Shown: piece after piece, positions 45,768-54,373 of the stretch | Numbering within the stretch: position 1 is the first letter of the stretch | Layout of the letters: each line of letters opens with the position of its first letter | NCBI GenBank assembly: GCA_009917555.1 | Contig: QZDX01000006.1 | Location: 1-64,000, forward strand | Direction of reading: 5' to 3' | DNA from: a bacterium 1XD21-13 | GTDB taxonomy: Bacteria > Bacillota > Clostridia > Lachnospirales > Lachnospiraceae | DNA: 64,000 nucleotides | Translations under genes and position numbers: made by a program | The notes under the pieces: model-generated | Told to the model about the DNA's origin: nothing | Seen by the model: only the letters and a program-made list of their open reading frames with translations | The model's database searches: none

Positions 45768-46970
45768 TCACCCCTGAAACAGCCTTGCAATCAGCTCATA
45801 TCCCTGTTCTACCAAGGTGCCGCTTATCTCTGCCTCTCTTTCATTATATGCACCAATCCTGCGAAGCTCCTTTTCACTGTCATATAGGAGGTAGGGAATG
45901 GGATCGCTTGTATGGGTCCGCACCCGAATGGGGGTGGGATGATCCGGAAGCACCAGCAGGCGGTAGGGCTCCCCTGACTGGTCAAGAGCCTTCCGAATGG
46001 GGCCTATAATCCGCTCATCCAGGTACTCAATGGCCTGTATTTTCTTTTCCACACTGCCCTGGTGGCCCATCTCATCCGGAGCCTCCACGTGAACATATAC
46101 AAAGTCAAAGCCATCTCTTAAAAGAGCATCCACGGCTGCCTGGGCCTTTCCCTCATAGTTGGTATGAAGGCCGCCATTGGCTCCCTCCACGTGGATATTG
46201 GTCATTCCCGTTCCCACGGCAATCCCCTTCAGCAGATCCACGGCGGAAATCATGGCGCCTTTTTTGTGGTATTTTTCCTCAAAGGAGGATAGCGACGGCC
46301 GGGTTCCGGCTCCCCAGAACCAGCAGGAGTTGGCCGGATTGAGGCCCTTTGCCTTCCGCTCCAGATTGATGGGGTGCCTGGAAAGTATTTCATAGCTCTT
46401 TTTCTGCATGGCCCGAAGCTTCTCGTCTGCAGGAAGGTGATCTCCGGCTCTCTGACCCAGTACATCGTGGGGCGGTGTCAGCTCCACTACACTGCCCTTT
46501 GACCAGATGAGCAGATGGCGGTAGCTGGTTCCCGCATAAAAATGGTACATATCATCCTCCAGCTCTCTGCGAACCGCGTCCAGCAGAATGGCCGCGTCCT
46601 CAGTACTTATCTCGTCGGAGCTATGGTCCAGAATCCTTTTATCCTCATAAGCTTCTTCCTCCTCAGATAAGGTGATGAGATTGGTTCTGAGGGCGATATC
46701 ATCCTCCTTCATATCTACCCCTATGCTTAAAGCCTCCAGGGGAGAACGGCCTGTGTAGTACTGTCTTGGATTGTAGCCTAGGACCGCAAGGTTGGCCGTG
46801 TCGCTTCCGGGCTTCATACCTTCGGGAATGGTGCAGGCCAAACCCACCTGGGAACGGCCGGCCAGGTCATCCATCACGGGGGTCCTTGCATATTCCAAGG
46901 GTGTTTTTCCTCCAAGGGCTTCTATTGGCTCGTCTGCCATACCGTCGCCCAAAACGATTACATATTTCAT
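45768..46970 (-). CDS. PGM-like phosphotransferase, probable homoserine kinase
   Basis: A 400-residue protein of the cofactor-independent (archaeal-type, ApgM) phosphoglycerate mutase family. It shows metal-binding GDGMADEP at residues 8-15, the nucleophile in PGSDTAN (Ser56), HVEAPDEMGH and LPDHPTP. In operons with homoserine dehydrogenase this subfamily has been proposed as an alternative homoserine kinase (TIGR02535). Here it sits 6 bases after hom and upstream of lysC, so that role is likely. No ThrB-type kinase is seen in the window. Confidence 0.85.
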   Translation of the reverse strand: MKYVIVLGDGMADEPIEALGGKTPLEYARTPVMDDLAGRSQVGLACTIPEGMKPGSDTANLAVLGYNPRQYYTGRSPLEALSIGVDMKEDDIALRTNLITLSEEEEAYEDKRILDHSSDEISTEDAAILLDAVRRELEDDMYHFYAGTSYRHLLIWSKGSVVELTPPHDVLGQRAGDHLPADEKLRAMQKKSYEILSRHPINLERKAKGLNPANSCWFWGAGTRPSLSSFEEKYHKKGAMISAVDLLKGIAVGTGMTNIHVEGANGGLHTNYEGKAQAAVDALLRDGFDFVYVHVEAPDEMGHQGSVEKKIQAIEYLDERIIGPIRKALDQSGEPYRLLVLPDHPTPIRVRTHTSDPIPYLLYDSEKELRRIGAYNEREAEISGTLVEQGYELIARLFQG

Positions 46971-46976
46971 AGCCTT

Positions 46977-48191
46977 CTATCCTTCCACGCGGATCATATG
47001 GATGACGGCGTCTGTCCTGGCCGCCCGCTCCTTGTATTCCGCCTCTGTGTATTCTCCTGTGATAAAGCCGAATTCTCCGGCCAGATCTGCTGTTACCACC
47101 TCTATGGGTCCGAAAATCTCAGCCATTTTGATGACATCTGTCTTTTTATTGCCCTTCACCCGAACGAAGAAACGGCGCTTTGCATCGCTTAGATCTGTCA
47201 GCTCCAGCTTCTGGCTGCTCCAGAAGGTCATAATGTTCCGGTGGAGATGCTTGGCCGCATCCACCACGTCAGCCACAACTGCGCTGGCTGTGGGCAGCTT
47301 TCCGGCTCCGCTTCCGTAGAACATCACATCGCCCAGCACATTTCCCTTGGCGAAAATGGCGTTGAATACGTCGTTAACGCTGTAGAGGGGATGGAGCTCG
47401 TTAATGAGGAAGGGAGCTACCATGGCGAAGAAACGGCCGTTTTCTTTTTTGCTGGTGGCCAGAAGCTTGATGGCACGCCCCATTTTTCTGGCATACTTGA
47501 TATCCTCGGCCGTTACCTTTGTGATGCCCTCTGTGTAAATATCCTCATAGTCTACCTGGCAGCCGCTGGCAAGGGAGGTGAGGATGGCGATTTTCCGGCA
47601 GGCGTCATAGCCCTCCACGTCGGCCTCGGGGTTGCGCTCTGCGTAGCCTTTTTCCTGGGCCTCCTTTAAGGCGGTGTCAAAGTCAATGCCCTCGTGGGTC
47701 ATTTGACTTAGAATGTAGTTGGTGGTTCCGTTGAGAATTCCGGTTATCTCTATGATCTCATCTGCGGTCAGGGAGGAGTTTAACGGGCGAATAATAGGGA
47801 TTCCACCGCCTACGCTGGCCTCGAATAAGTAGTTTAATTCTCGTTCCTTGGCAATCTCCAGAAGCTCAGCTCCATGTCTGGCTACCAGCTCCTTGTTGGA
47901 GGTGCAGACGCTTTTTCCTGCCTCCAGGCACCGCTTGGTGAAAGTGTAGGCTGGCTCTACGCCTCCCATAACCTCTACCACGATACGGATCTCCGGATCG
48001 TTTACAATGGTTTCAAAGTCGTGAATCAGCTTGGATTCTACCGGGTCGCCGGGGAATTCCCGAAGATCCAGGACGTATTTGATGTTGATCTCGTCTCCCG
48101 CCCTGCGGTTGATGCTGGCTTGGTTGGTGTTTAACACCTCTACCACTCCGGACCCTACGGTTCCGTAGCCCATAACTGCTATTTGTATCAT
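46977..48191 (-). CDS. hom: Homoserine dehydrogenase
   Basis: A 404-residue enzyme reducing aspartate semialdehyde to homoserine. It has the NAD(P) motif VMGYGTVGSGV, VCTSNKELVA, ASVGGGIPIIRPL, GILNGTTNYILSQM and the catalytic region NPEADVEGYDACRKIAIL, followed by a short C-terminal ACT-like region that may bind threonine. AAGGAG precedes the ATG. It is 6 bases after the ACT-domain gene. Confidence 0.96.
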   Translation of the reverse strand: MIQIAVMGYGTVGSGVVEVLNTNQASINRRAGDEINIKYVLDLREFPGDPVESKLIHDFETIVNDPEIRIVVEVMGGVEPAYTFTKRCLEAGKSVCTSNKELVARHGAELLEIAKERELNYLFEASVGGGIPIIRPLNSSLTADEIIEITGILNGTTNYILSQMTHEGIDFDTALKEAQEKGYAERNPEADVEGYDACRKIAILTSLASGCQVDYEDIYTEGITKVTAEDIKYARKMGRAIKLLATSKKENGRFFAMVAPFLINELHPLYSVNDVFNAIFAKGNVLGDVMFYGSGAGKLPTASAVVADVVDAAKHLHRNIMTFWSSQKLELTDLSDAKRRFFVRVKGNKKTDVIKMAEIFGPIEVVTADLAGEFGFITGEYTEAEYKERAARTDAVIHMIRVEG

Positions 48192-48197
48192 ATTGCT

Positions 48198-48641
48198 TTA
48201 CTCCTTTGCCAGTATTTTTAGATAGTGGATTCCCTCCTGGCTCTCTATCTGCTCAATCATGGCGGATACGTCCTTGGTAATAGGAAGCAGATCTACGGTG
48301 AGGGTCAGGGAGGCTACTCCGTTGATGGGAATGGTCTGATGGATGGTGAGGACGTTTCCCTTGTAGTCGGCTATGGTTTTCAGGACCATGGATAGCAGGC
48401 CGGGCTGATCATCCATCTGAAGGACGAAGGTGATACTTTTTCCCTTGGAGTTGTCGTGGAAGGGGGAAATGTCGTCCTTGTATTTATAGAAGGAGCTGCG
48501 GCTGATACCTACGCGCTCGGTGGCTTCCTGCACGGTGATTGCTTTTGAAGAATCCAGGAGGCGCTTGGCTTCTACTACCTTTAGCAGTACTTCTGGGACA
48601 GCTTTTTGACTTACTACGAAATATTTGGTTTTTTCTGACAT
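48198..48641 (-). CDS. ACT domain-containing protein (UPF0735/PheB-like)
   Basis: A 147-residue protein with an N-terminal helix-turn-helix-like segment (TVQEATERVGISRSSFYKYKD) and a C-terminal ACT domain (ITFVLQMDDQPGLLSMVLKTIADY ... LTIHQTIPINGVASLTLTVD). This is the PheB/UPF0735 pattern, thought to regulate amino acid genes. The ATG at 48641 follows GGAGGGG; the longer frame to 48716 has no site. As first gene of the threonine/lysine operon it may report amino acid levels. Confidence 0.88.
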   Translation of the reverse strand: MSEKTKYFVVSQKAVPEVLLKVVEAKRLLDSSKAITVQEATERVGISRSSFYKYKDDISPFHDNSKGKSITFVLQMDDQPGLLSMVLKTIADYKGNVLTIHQTIPINGVASLTLTVDLLPITKDVSAMIEQIESQEGIHYLKILAKE

Positions 48642-48706
48642 CTTTTTCCCCTCCGTGTGCGTGTGTTGAAAACATTTGTTTTTCTGTGATGGATTCAACA
48701 AGGGAA

Positions 48707-48735
48707 ATAGTATCATAATTTTGGGGGGATTGCAA
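48707..48735 (-). promoter_or_regulatory. Promoter of the ACT-hom-PGM-lysC operon
   Basis: On the minus strand TTGCAA (48730-48735) and TACTAT (48707-48712) are 17 bases apart, about 65 bases before the ACT protein start. Similar spacing and position to other promoters here. Predicted from sequence only. Confidence 0.6.
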
Positions 48736-48785
48736 GTGGGATGAAGGGAATTTTGTTGATTTTTTGTCTGGTTTTTAGTGTGGAC

Positions 48786-48869
48786 GCCCCAGGCGGAACG
48801 TATACTTCCTGACCTGCTCCGCCCAGAGGGCTAACACGCCTGTCAGGAAGTATACGTTCCGCCTGGGGC
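48786..48869. repeat. Perfect 28-bp inverted repeat element
   Basis: The left arm (48786-48813, beginning GCCCCAGGCGGAACG) and right arm (48842-48869) are perfect reverse complements over 28 bp, separated by 28 bases. No T run follows on either strand, so it is not a typical terminator. It lies between prfB and the hom operon promoter. It resembles a mobile palindromic repeat or MITE-like unit. Confidence 0.85.
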
Positions 48870-48964
48870 TGGTATTGATTAAAATACTGTAAAATCAATT
48901 AGAATGCCTGGGAATGGCTGTGATGCTTTCCGCATTGTAATGCCTGGGCATAATTTTTTTCGGG

Positions 48965-50084
48965 TTACTCTTCTTCCGGGCCTATGGTCAGCCATTTTAG
49001 GTAGGCGTTAATGAAGGGGTCCAGGTTGCCGTCCAATACTGCGTTGGTGTTGCTGATCTCGGCGTTGGTGCGGTGGTCCTTGACCATTGTGTAGGGCTGC
49101 ATGACGTAGGACCGGATCTGGTTGCCCCAGCCTATTTCTTTGACTTCGCCGCGGATGCCGGAGAGTTTTTCGGCGTTTTTCTGCTGTTCCAGGAGATAGA
49201 GCTTGGCTTTCAGCATCTGCATGGCCTTGTCTTTGTTCTGGAACTGGGATCGCTCGTTCTGGCACTGGACGACGATTCCGGTGGGCAGGTGGGTGATCCG
49301 GATGGCGGAGGAGGTTTTGTTGATGTGCTGGCCGCCGGCGCCGCTGGATCGGTAGGTGTCGATGCGCAGGTCCTCGTCTTTGATTTCCAGGTCGATCTCG
49401 TCCTCAATGTCCGGCATGACGTCTAAGGATACGAAGGAGGTCTGGCGCTTGCCCTGGGCGTTGAAGGGGGAAATGCGTACTAGGCGGTGGACGCCTTTTT
49501 CGGATTTCAGATAGCCGTAGGCGTTTTCGCCGTTGACCTGGAAGGTGACGGATTTGATGCCTGCTTCGTCTCCGTCCAGATAGTCCAGGACTTCTACGGT
49601 GAAGCCTTTGCGCTCGGCCCATCGGGTGTACATGCGGTAGAGCATGCCGGCCCAGTCGCAGCTTTCGGTTCCGCCGGCTCCTGCGTTCAGCTTCAGGATG
49701 GCGTTGTTGCCGTCGTATTCTCCGGACAGGAGGGTTTTGATTTTCATGGATTCCAGTTTATTCACAAAGGCATCCAGCTCTCCCTGTATCTCCGGAATGA
49801 GAGAGGCGTCGCTTTCTTCGTAGCCCATCTCTATGAGGGTCTCAATGTCCTCATATTGCTGCTTGAGACTGTTATAGTCTTCGGCTTCGTCTTTTAGATT
49901 TTTTAGCTCTTTCATGCCCTCCTGGGATTTTTCGGTGTTGTCCCAGTAGCCGGGGGCTTCCATTTCACGTTCTAATTCTTCGATTCTCTTTGCCTTGTCA
50001 GCCAGGTCAAAGTGAATCCCTCAATTCTACTAATGGTCCCTGATAGTTGTTTAAGGTGTACTTAAACTGATCTAGTTCTACCAT
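48965..50084 (-). CDS. prfB: Peptide chain release factor 2 (programmed +1 frameshift)
   Basis: RF2 ends translation at UGA and UAA. Translation starts at ATG 50084 with AGAGGTGG upstream, reads 25 codons to CTT (50010-50012), meets TGA (50007-50009) as codon 26, and must shift +1 at CTT-TGA-C to continue from 50008 to the stop, giving 372 residues. An AGGGA a few bases before the CTT supplies the SD-like stimulator. The body has SPFNAQGKRQTS (the stop-reading SPF) and SGAGGQHINKT (GGQ). This is the conserved autoregulatory design of prfB. Confidence 0.96.
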
Positions 50085-50193
50085 TTTACCACCTCTTTCA
50101 TTTTAAGATTATCGTGATACCGGGCGGAATTCTGAGGCTCATGTATTAGTACTTTTCGCTTCCTTCCTTTGCAGGCCGGTGTCATGATTATTT

Positions 50194-50222
50194 AGTATAG
50201 CAAACTTATATGTGTGGTGCAA
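50194..50222 (-). promoter_or_regulatory. prfB promoter
   Basis: On the minus strand TTGCAC (50217-50222) and TATACT (50194-50199) are 17 bases apart, about 110 bases upstream of the prfB start. Confidence 0.65.
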
Positions 50223-50312
50223 GATTTTCCGCCGTAAACGGACATATTGGCCCAACAAGATGTATCAGTTCCTATGAGGGGACGCTGTGTAGGCCATATG
50301 ATTTTTCCATAG

Positions 50313-50584
50313 CTAATCCAGTGTGCTGACTGTAAGACATTTTATCTCTTTGAATTGCTTTAGCTGTTTATCATTTGTCAGAAACAGATCACATCCGGAC
50401 AGACACGCTGCTGCAAGCTGTAAAGCGTCCATCCCTTTGAACCCTTTATATTCCGCCCTTATCTGTGCGGCTTTCTTTGCAATTTCCTGATTAATTTCTA
50501 CAATTTCCATATTTGTCGTTTTTACTAATCGATGAAATATATAAAAGGCGCCATATCAACAAAAACCTTTTTAAAGTCTGTCAT
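50313..50584 (-). pseudogene. VapC-like PIN-domain toxin, internally deleted
   Basis: Two pieces remain. The N-terminal piece (50525-50584) reads KVFVDMAPFIYFID, the PIN start with its first acidic residue, and then hits TAG. The C-terminal piece (50313-50510, another frame) reads AAQIRAEYKGFKGMDALQLAAA and LFLTNDKQL, the PIN end with its acidic residues. About 60-70 central residues are missing, so the RNase fold is lost. It overlaps the antitoxin gene at its start. Confidence 0.75.
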
Positions 50585-50705
50585 CTTCACGCATCTCCTT
50601 CATATATTCGTCTACGTTTTTTCCACGTTCACTTGGTATCAAAAAGCTATCCCAATCAACAGGCGCTTTCTTTGCCCTTGTTTGTGGATAATCTAATAAA
50701 GTCAC
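50571..50705 (-). CDS. Short antitoxin-like protein of the decayed PIN pair
   Basis: A 44-residue protein starting at GTG, with AGGAGG five bases upstream. It ends NVDEYMKEMREDDR, and its last codons overlap the toxin start by the usual ATGA-like arrangement. It is in the position of a VapB-type antitoxin but has no DNA-binding domain that I can see, so it may represent only the neutralising tail. It has its own promoter and seems intact while its toxin is broken. Confidence 0.6.
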   Translation of the reverse strand: MTLLDYPQTRAKKAPVDWDSFLIPSERGKNVDEYMKEMREDDRL

Positions 50706-50794
50706 AATAACCTCCTGTCATTGCTAAAATTTTTTATTATTTCGCTTCGATAAGTTCTTTGAGAATATATTTTCTTTCGTATATTAGGAGATTT

Positions 50795-50823
50795 CCTATA
50801 GAAAATCACTTTTTGCTTGTCAA
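50795..50823 (-). promoter_or_regulatory. Promoter of the decayed toxin-antitoxin pair
   Basis: On the minus strand TTGACA (50818-50823) and TATAGG (50795-50800) are 17 bases apart, 90 bases before the GTG start of the antitoxin. Confidence 0.6.
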
Positions 50824-50980
50824 ATATTGACTTTATTATAGCATCCCTCCTATATTTAAACAATCTCAACATGAAAAATAAATGCAGGCATAAACAGTAT
50901 CATAACAAGGGTGAAATATGATTAGAAGGAAGCTTCCTTTTGTCGAAAGCTCCCTTCTCCTGTGTCTCCACATCTGTAAT

Positions 50981-51172
50981 TTAAAACTCTTCAGGTATAA
51001 TGACGGCCGCTATGATGTAAGCCAAGAGGCCGCTTCCAAAACCGCCGATGGTCAGGATGACCCATATGAGACGGATGATGGTTGGATCGATGTGAAAGTA
51101 TTCGCCGATTCCTCCGCATACGCCGCAAATCATTTTGTTGGTTCTTGATCTGATTAATCTCTTTTCTTCCAT
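50981..51172 (-). CDS. PspC domain protein
   Basis: A 63-residue protein with the PspC pattern: basic start KRLIRSRTNKMICGVCGGIGEYF, then IDPTIIRLIWVIL and a single hydrophobic helix through AYIIAAVIIPEE. It is membrane-bound and probably belongs to an envelope-stress response. It is the last gene after padR, the HAAS-domain gene and the DUF4097-like gene. GGAGAG precedes the ATG. Confidence 0.9.
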   Translation of the reverse strand: MEEKRLIRSRTNKMICGVCGGIGEYFHIDPTIIRLIWVILTIGGFGSGLLAYIIAAVIIPEEF

Positions 51173-51290
51173 ATTTATTTACTCTCCATTTCAGTTCCGT
51201 AAAACCGATATTCCGCATCTTTATCCTTCCATACAAAATATCAGTTCTACTGTTTCCCAGTTCCATAAAGCTTATCTTGCACGGCTCTGT

Positions 51291-52367
51291 CTACTCTTCT
51301 ACCATTTTCAGATTGATATCGCCGATTCCGCATTCCATGTTTATTTTCTTGGATGCATTGTTGTTGACGGTTTCTTCCCGGCCCAGACCGGAATACCTGC
51401 GGCCGTTCAGGTCGATGCTTCCGATGCCGCAACTCATGGTATAATTGTAATCGCTTTCTCTTCCCTGTACATTGATGTCAAGAGCGCCAACTCCGCATTC
51501 CAGTTCCAAATCTCCGCCTTTGAAGCTCTTTACGCCCAGGGTTCCGGTTCCCACCTGTAAAAATGCCTTTTCTGCGGACAGACTGTCCATCTGAATCTCA
51601 CCGGCTCCAAGCCCTACCTCGGCTTTTTCCACTTCCACGGCATGGATTTCCGCCTTTCCTGCACCCATATCCAGTTCCAGTTTTTCTGCCTGGATGGAAT
51701 CGATGCGAAGATTACTGGCTCCAAGTTCGATCTCGATCTTTTCCAGGGAACGTTTGGGAAGATAGATCTCCAGAAGCAGGGCATTTTTACGGCGTATTCC
51801 CCTGTGATCCTCCAGAAACAGCGTATCGTCATTGTCTATGATTTTAAAATAATCACCGGCATTCCGGGTCTTGATTCGGATTCCCTCCTCATCATGGGTG
51901 TAGATTTTTACGGAGCTTCGATCCAGGTCTAGTCGCAGCTTTTCCGTGTGTGCTCCCCCAAAGATTCCATTATCCGTATACATGCTTTCCCCTGCTGCCT
52001 CCTCTGTCTCATCAATGGCCGGCACATTGCCCCACTCGTCCATATCGTCTTTCCAGTCCGACACATCATCACTCCAGTCATCGCTCCAGTCTGCGGCGTC
52101 CTCCTGCCAGTCGTCTAACTCGTCCTGCAGGTCGTCCAGTTCATCCTGCAGATCCTCCTGCAAATCCTCCACATCGCTTGCCAGATCCCAGTCATTCCAG
52201 AAGCCCCAATAATGATGGCTCCAGGGCAGAGCGTCGTTATGGTAACGTACCATTCTCAGAAACTGGCCGGGCCTTGCGCCAAGACTTACGCCGGCAACTA
52301 CGCCCACAATTCCCAATACTACAAAGATGGATGCCACAATCAGGCAAAATTTTGTCAATGATTTCAT
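51291..52367 (-). CDS. DUF4097-like protein with acidic repeat segment
   Basis: A 358-residue protein with an N-terminal hydrophobic anchor (residues ~7-29), a highly acidic region (~66-115) made of repeats such as LQDELDD, DWQED and DWSDD, and a C-terminal beta-helix-like domain with repeated short strands (LELDMGAGKAEI, AEVGLGAGEI, LELECGVGALDI, INMECGIGDINL), typical of DUF4097 adhesin-like proteins. It overlaps the upstream gene by 4 bases (ATGA). It is likely exported or membrane-anchored. Confidence 0.85.
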   Translation of the reverse strand: MKSLTKFCLIVASIFVVLGIVGVVAGVSLGARPGQFLRMVRYHNDALPWSHHYWGFWNDWDLASDVEDLQEDLQDELDDLQDELDDWQEDAADWSDDWSDDVSDWKDDMDEWGNVPAIDETEEAAGESMYTDNGIFGGAHTEKLRLDLDRSSVKIYTHDEEGIRIKTRNAGDYFKIIDNDDTLFLEDHRGIRRKNALLLEIYLPKRSLEKIEIELGASNLRIDSIQAEKLELDMGAGKAEIHAVEVEKAEVGLGAGEIQMDSLSAEKAFLQVGTGTLGVKSFKGGDLELECGVGALDINVQGRESDYNYTMSCGIGSIDLNGRRYSGLGREETVNNNASKKINMECGIGDINLKMVEE

Positions 52368-53077
52368 TTATTTGCACCTGCCTTTCGAAATGGATAGCTG
52401 ACCAGGCCCACAATTCCCCGTATCAGCCACGGTAATATTTTCACGCAGCACCAGATGGTAAAAAGCGACAGCAGGATTCCCAGCGCAAAGATGAGACAGC
52501 CCACTCCCGTCAAAGCCAGACCCACGGCCGGCGTCACAAAGATCTCCGCAATTCCGGTCCCGATTAAAACGATGCCTACAATGAGGATTGTGAAACCGGC
52601 CACAACGATTCCGATGCATACGCCCCCAATGCCGAGAACCACAGCCGCTATGGCTGCAAATATGGCGGCTCCGATGGGAATGATGATTGGGGACGCCAGT
52701 ATGCACAGCAGAATGATTGCTATGACCTTCCAGGTGTTTGCCTCGGAGCTTCTTCTGTGGTTCATGTCGGCCCGACCGCTTCCTCCGTTTGCCTGTGCCC
52801 GTTCGGCTTCCTCCTTGGATATTACCTCCTGGGCCGTTCGAAAGCGTGTGTCCTCATAGCCCTGTTCCGAATATTCGGAAGCCGAGTCGGAGCATCCCGC
52901 CTTGATTTTCCGGGCTACCTGGTCGGGACTTCCCAGTTCTTCGATGACCTTTGCCTCATTTTCCTCGCCTGCGTCATCGAAGTAGTCGTTGTAGTATTGT
53001 AAGGCTTCCTCCCGTTCGCTGTCTGAGATATTCCACAGCAGACGCTCAAGCCTTTCCATAAATTCCGTTCGATTCAT
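52364..53077 (-). CDS. HAAS/DUF1700-domain membrane protein
   Basis: A 237-residue protein. The first ~60 residues (MNRTEFMERLERLLWN, EREEALQYYNDYFDDAG, VIEELGSPDQVARKI) are the HAAS/DUF1700 signature, followed by a polar linker and four or five hydrophobic segments. The ATG overlaps the padR stop as TAATG. HAAS proteins are often cotranscribed with PadR regulators. Confidence 0.9.
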   Translation of the reverse strand: MNRTEFMERLERLLWNISDSEREEALQYYNDYFDDAGEENEAKVIEELGSPDQVARKIKAGCSDSASEYSEQGYEDTRFRTAQEVISKEEAERAQANGGSGRADMNHRRSSEANTWKVIAIILLCILASPIIIPIGAAIFAAIAAVVLGIGGVCIGIVVAGFTILIVGIVLIGTGIAEIFVTPAVGLALTGVGCLIFALGILLSLFTIWCCVKILPWLIRGIVGLVSYPFRKAGANK

Positions 53078-53397
53078 TACACACCTCTCCCCGCAAATAG
53101 TTTCGAAATTTTGGTGGAATACTGCTTCCACTCTGTCTTGTACAGATTTAATTGTGCCGTTCCTGCCTCTGTGATCCGGTAGTATCTGCGGTTTCTGCCT
53201 CCGTATTCCATATCGTAGGTCTCCAGGCAGCCATCTTTTTGAAGCCGGCGCAGTACCGGATACAAGGTGGACTCGGAAATCTCAATGGCCTGGCGTACGT
53301 CCTGGGTGATCTTGTAGCCGTAGGTTCCCTCTGTGTCGTTGGATACCACGGCCAGCACGATTGCATCCAGAAGGGCCGCCCCTGTGTTAAATACCAT
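53077..53397 (-). CDS. PadR family transcriptional regulator
   Basis: A 106-residue PadR winged-helix repressor: YGYKITQDVRQAIEISESTLYPVLRRLQKDGCLE and YGGRNRRYYRITEAGTAQL. It heads the four-gene operon ending in pspC and likely autoregulates it through AT-rich inverted repeats upstream. AAGGAG precedes the ATG. Confidence 0.93.
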   Translation of the reverse strand: MVFNTGAALLDAIVLAVVSNDTEGTYGYKITQDVRQAIEISESTLYPVLRRLQKDGCLETYDMEYGGRNRRYYRITEAGTAQLNLYKTEWKQYSTKISKLFAGRGV

Positions 53398-53896
53398 GCA
53401 GCTCTCTCCTTATCCTGATTTTTATTATGCCTTACGGGTACTTCATTCTTGCGCACCCCTTTGAAGCGGGCAAGCTCCATATAGCCTATAGGTTTTCATT
53501 TATGCATACCCTTTTGGAATAAGCGGATTTTGTTCGATAAGATCTATTTCCTGTACGTCGAATCCCGCTTTTCCTCATATGATATATAATGTATCTTTCA
53601 TAAGATATAATATTATATGCCATATAGTATTATAGGATGTTTATACTATACAACGTATAACATAGTGATGTCAATAGTATTCATAGAATCTTAATAAATC
53701 TTTATAAAAGTCTGGGGAATATGATTGTGTTTGGATGTAAACGAACAAGGCTGTAGGAAAACAGGGGATTTTTGGATAAAAAATCTTTTGTCTTATTTTT
53801 CTACAGCCTTTTGTGTTGGGAAATATACTTTAAATTAGTTGAAATCCCCGTTCCCTTCAAAGAGGTATGCTTGAATGGAATACCTGCAGGGGATGC
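53398..53896. promoter_or_regulatory. padR operon upstream region with inverted repeats
   Basis: A 499-base gene-free stretch. It holds an AT-rich segment with the perfect inverted repeat TATCTTTCATAAGATA (53592-53607) and several ATATAT/CATATAG-like runs suited to a promoter and PadR operator. Further right are AAGGCTGTAG (53747-53756) and CTACAGCCTT (53801-53810), a 10-bp inverted pair around a T/A-rich 44-base loop, probably ending transcription of the phosphatase gene. No other coding signal is seen. Confidence 0.5.
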
Positions 53897-54373
53897 CTAA
53901 CTGTAAAGCCTGTCGCTGTCCTCCCGCAGAATATGGGCAAGGAGCGCTTCACAGCCTTCCAGTACGTCGTCAAATGTCAGGTCAAAATCTCCCGTGTACC
54001 AGGGGTCTGCGATATCACGGGGGTGCGCAGTGAAGTCCAGGAGCAGGGATACCTTGTTCCCGGGATCTTTCCCAAGGATTCTCAGCATGTTTCTCCGATT
54101 CCACTGATCCATGCCGATGATGTAATCGTACTGGTCGTAGTCGGAACGCTTAAGCTGTGTGGCCCGATGGTTCAGCACCGGGATTCCCATTTCCTTTAGC
54201 TTTCCCCTCGTTCCGTAGTGGACGCCGCTGCCTATCTCTTCGGTACTGGTGGCGGCGGAGTCGATGTAGAAATGGTCGGCAAGACCTTTTTTGTTTACGA
54301 GATCCTGCATGACGAATTGGGACATTGGGCTGCGACAGATATTGCCGTGGCAGACAAAAAGTATCGAAATCAT
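53897..54373 (-). CDS. Low-molecular-weight protein-tyrosine phosphatase
   Basis: A 158-residue phosphatase with the P-loop CHGNICRS (Cys8, Arg14) at the N-terminus and a DPWYTGDF segment with the general-acid Asp near residue 122. Length is normal. Such enzymes act in capsule or stress signalling in bacteria. AGGAGG precedes the ATG. It marks the left edge of the AT-rich island and may belong to the core genome. Confidence 0.93.
   Translation of the reverse strand: MISILFVCHGNICRSPMSQFVMQDLVNKKGLADHFYIDSAATSTEEIGSGVHYGTRGKLKEMGIPVLNHRATQLKRSDYDQYDYIIGMDQWNRRNMLRILGKDPGNKVSLLLDFTAHPRDIADPWYTGDFDLTFDDVLEGCEALLAHILREDSDRLYS

Noticed and set aside
48786-48869. Terminator for the hom operon or prfB
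   Set aside because: The stem is far longer than usual, no T run follows on either strand, and it lies upstream of the hom operon promoter.
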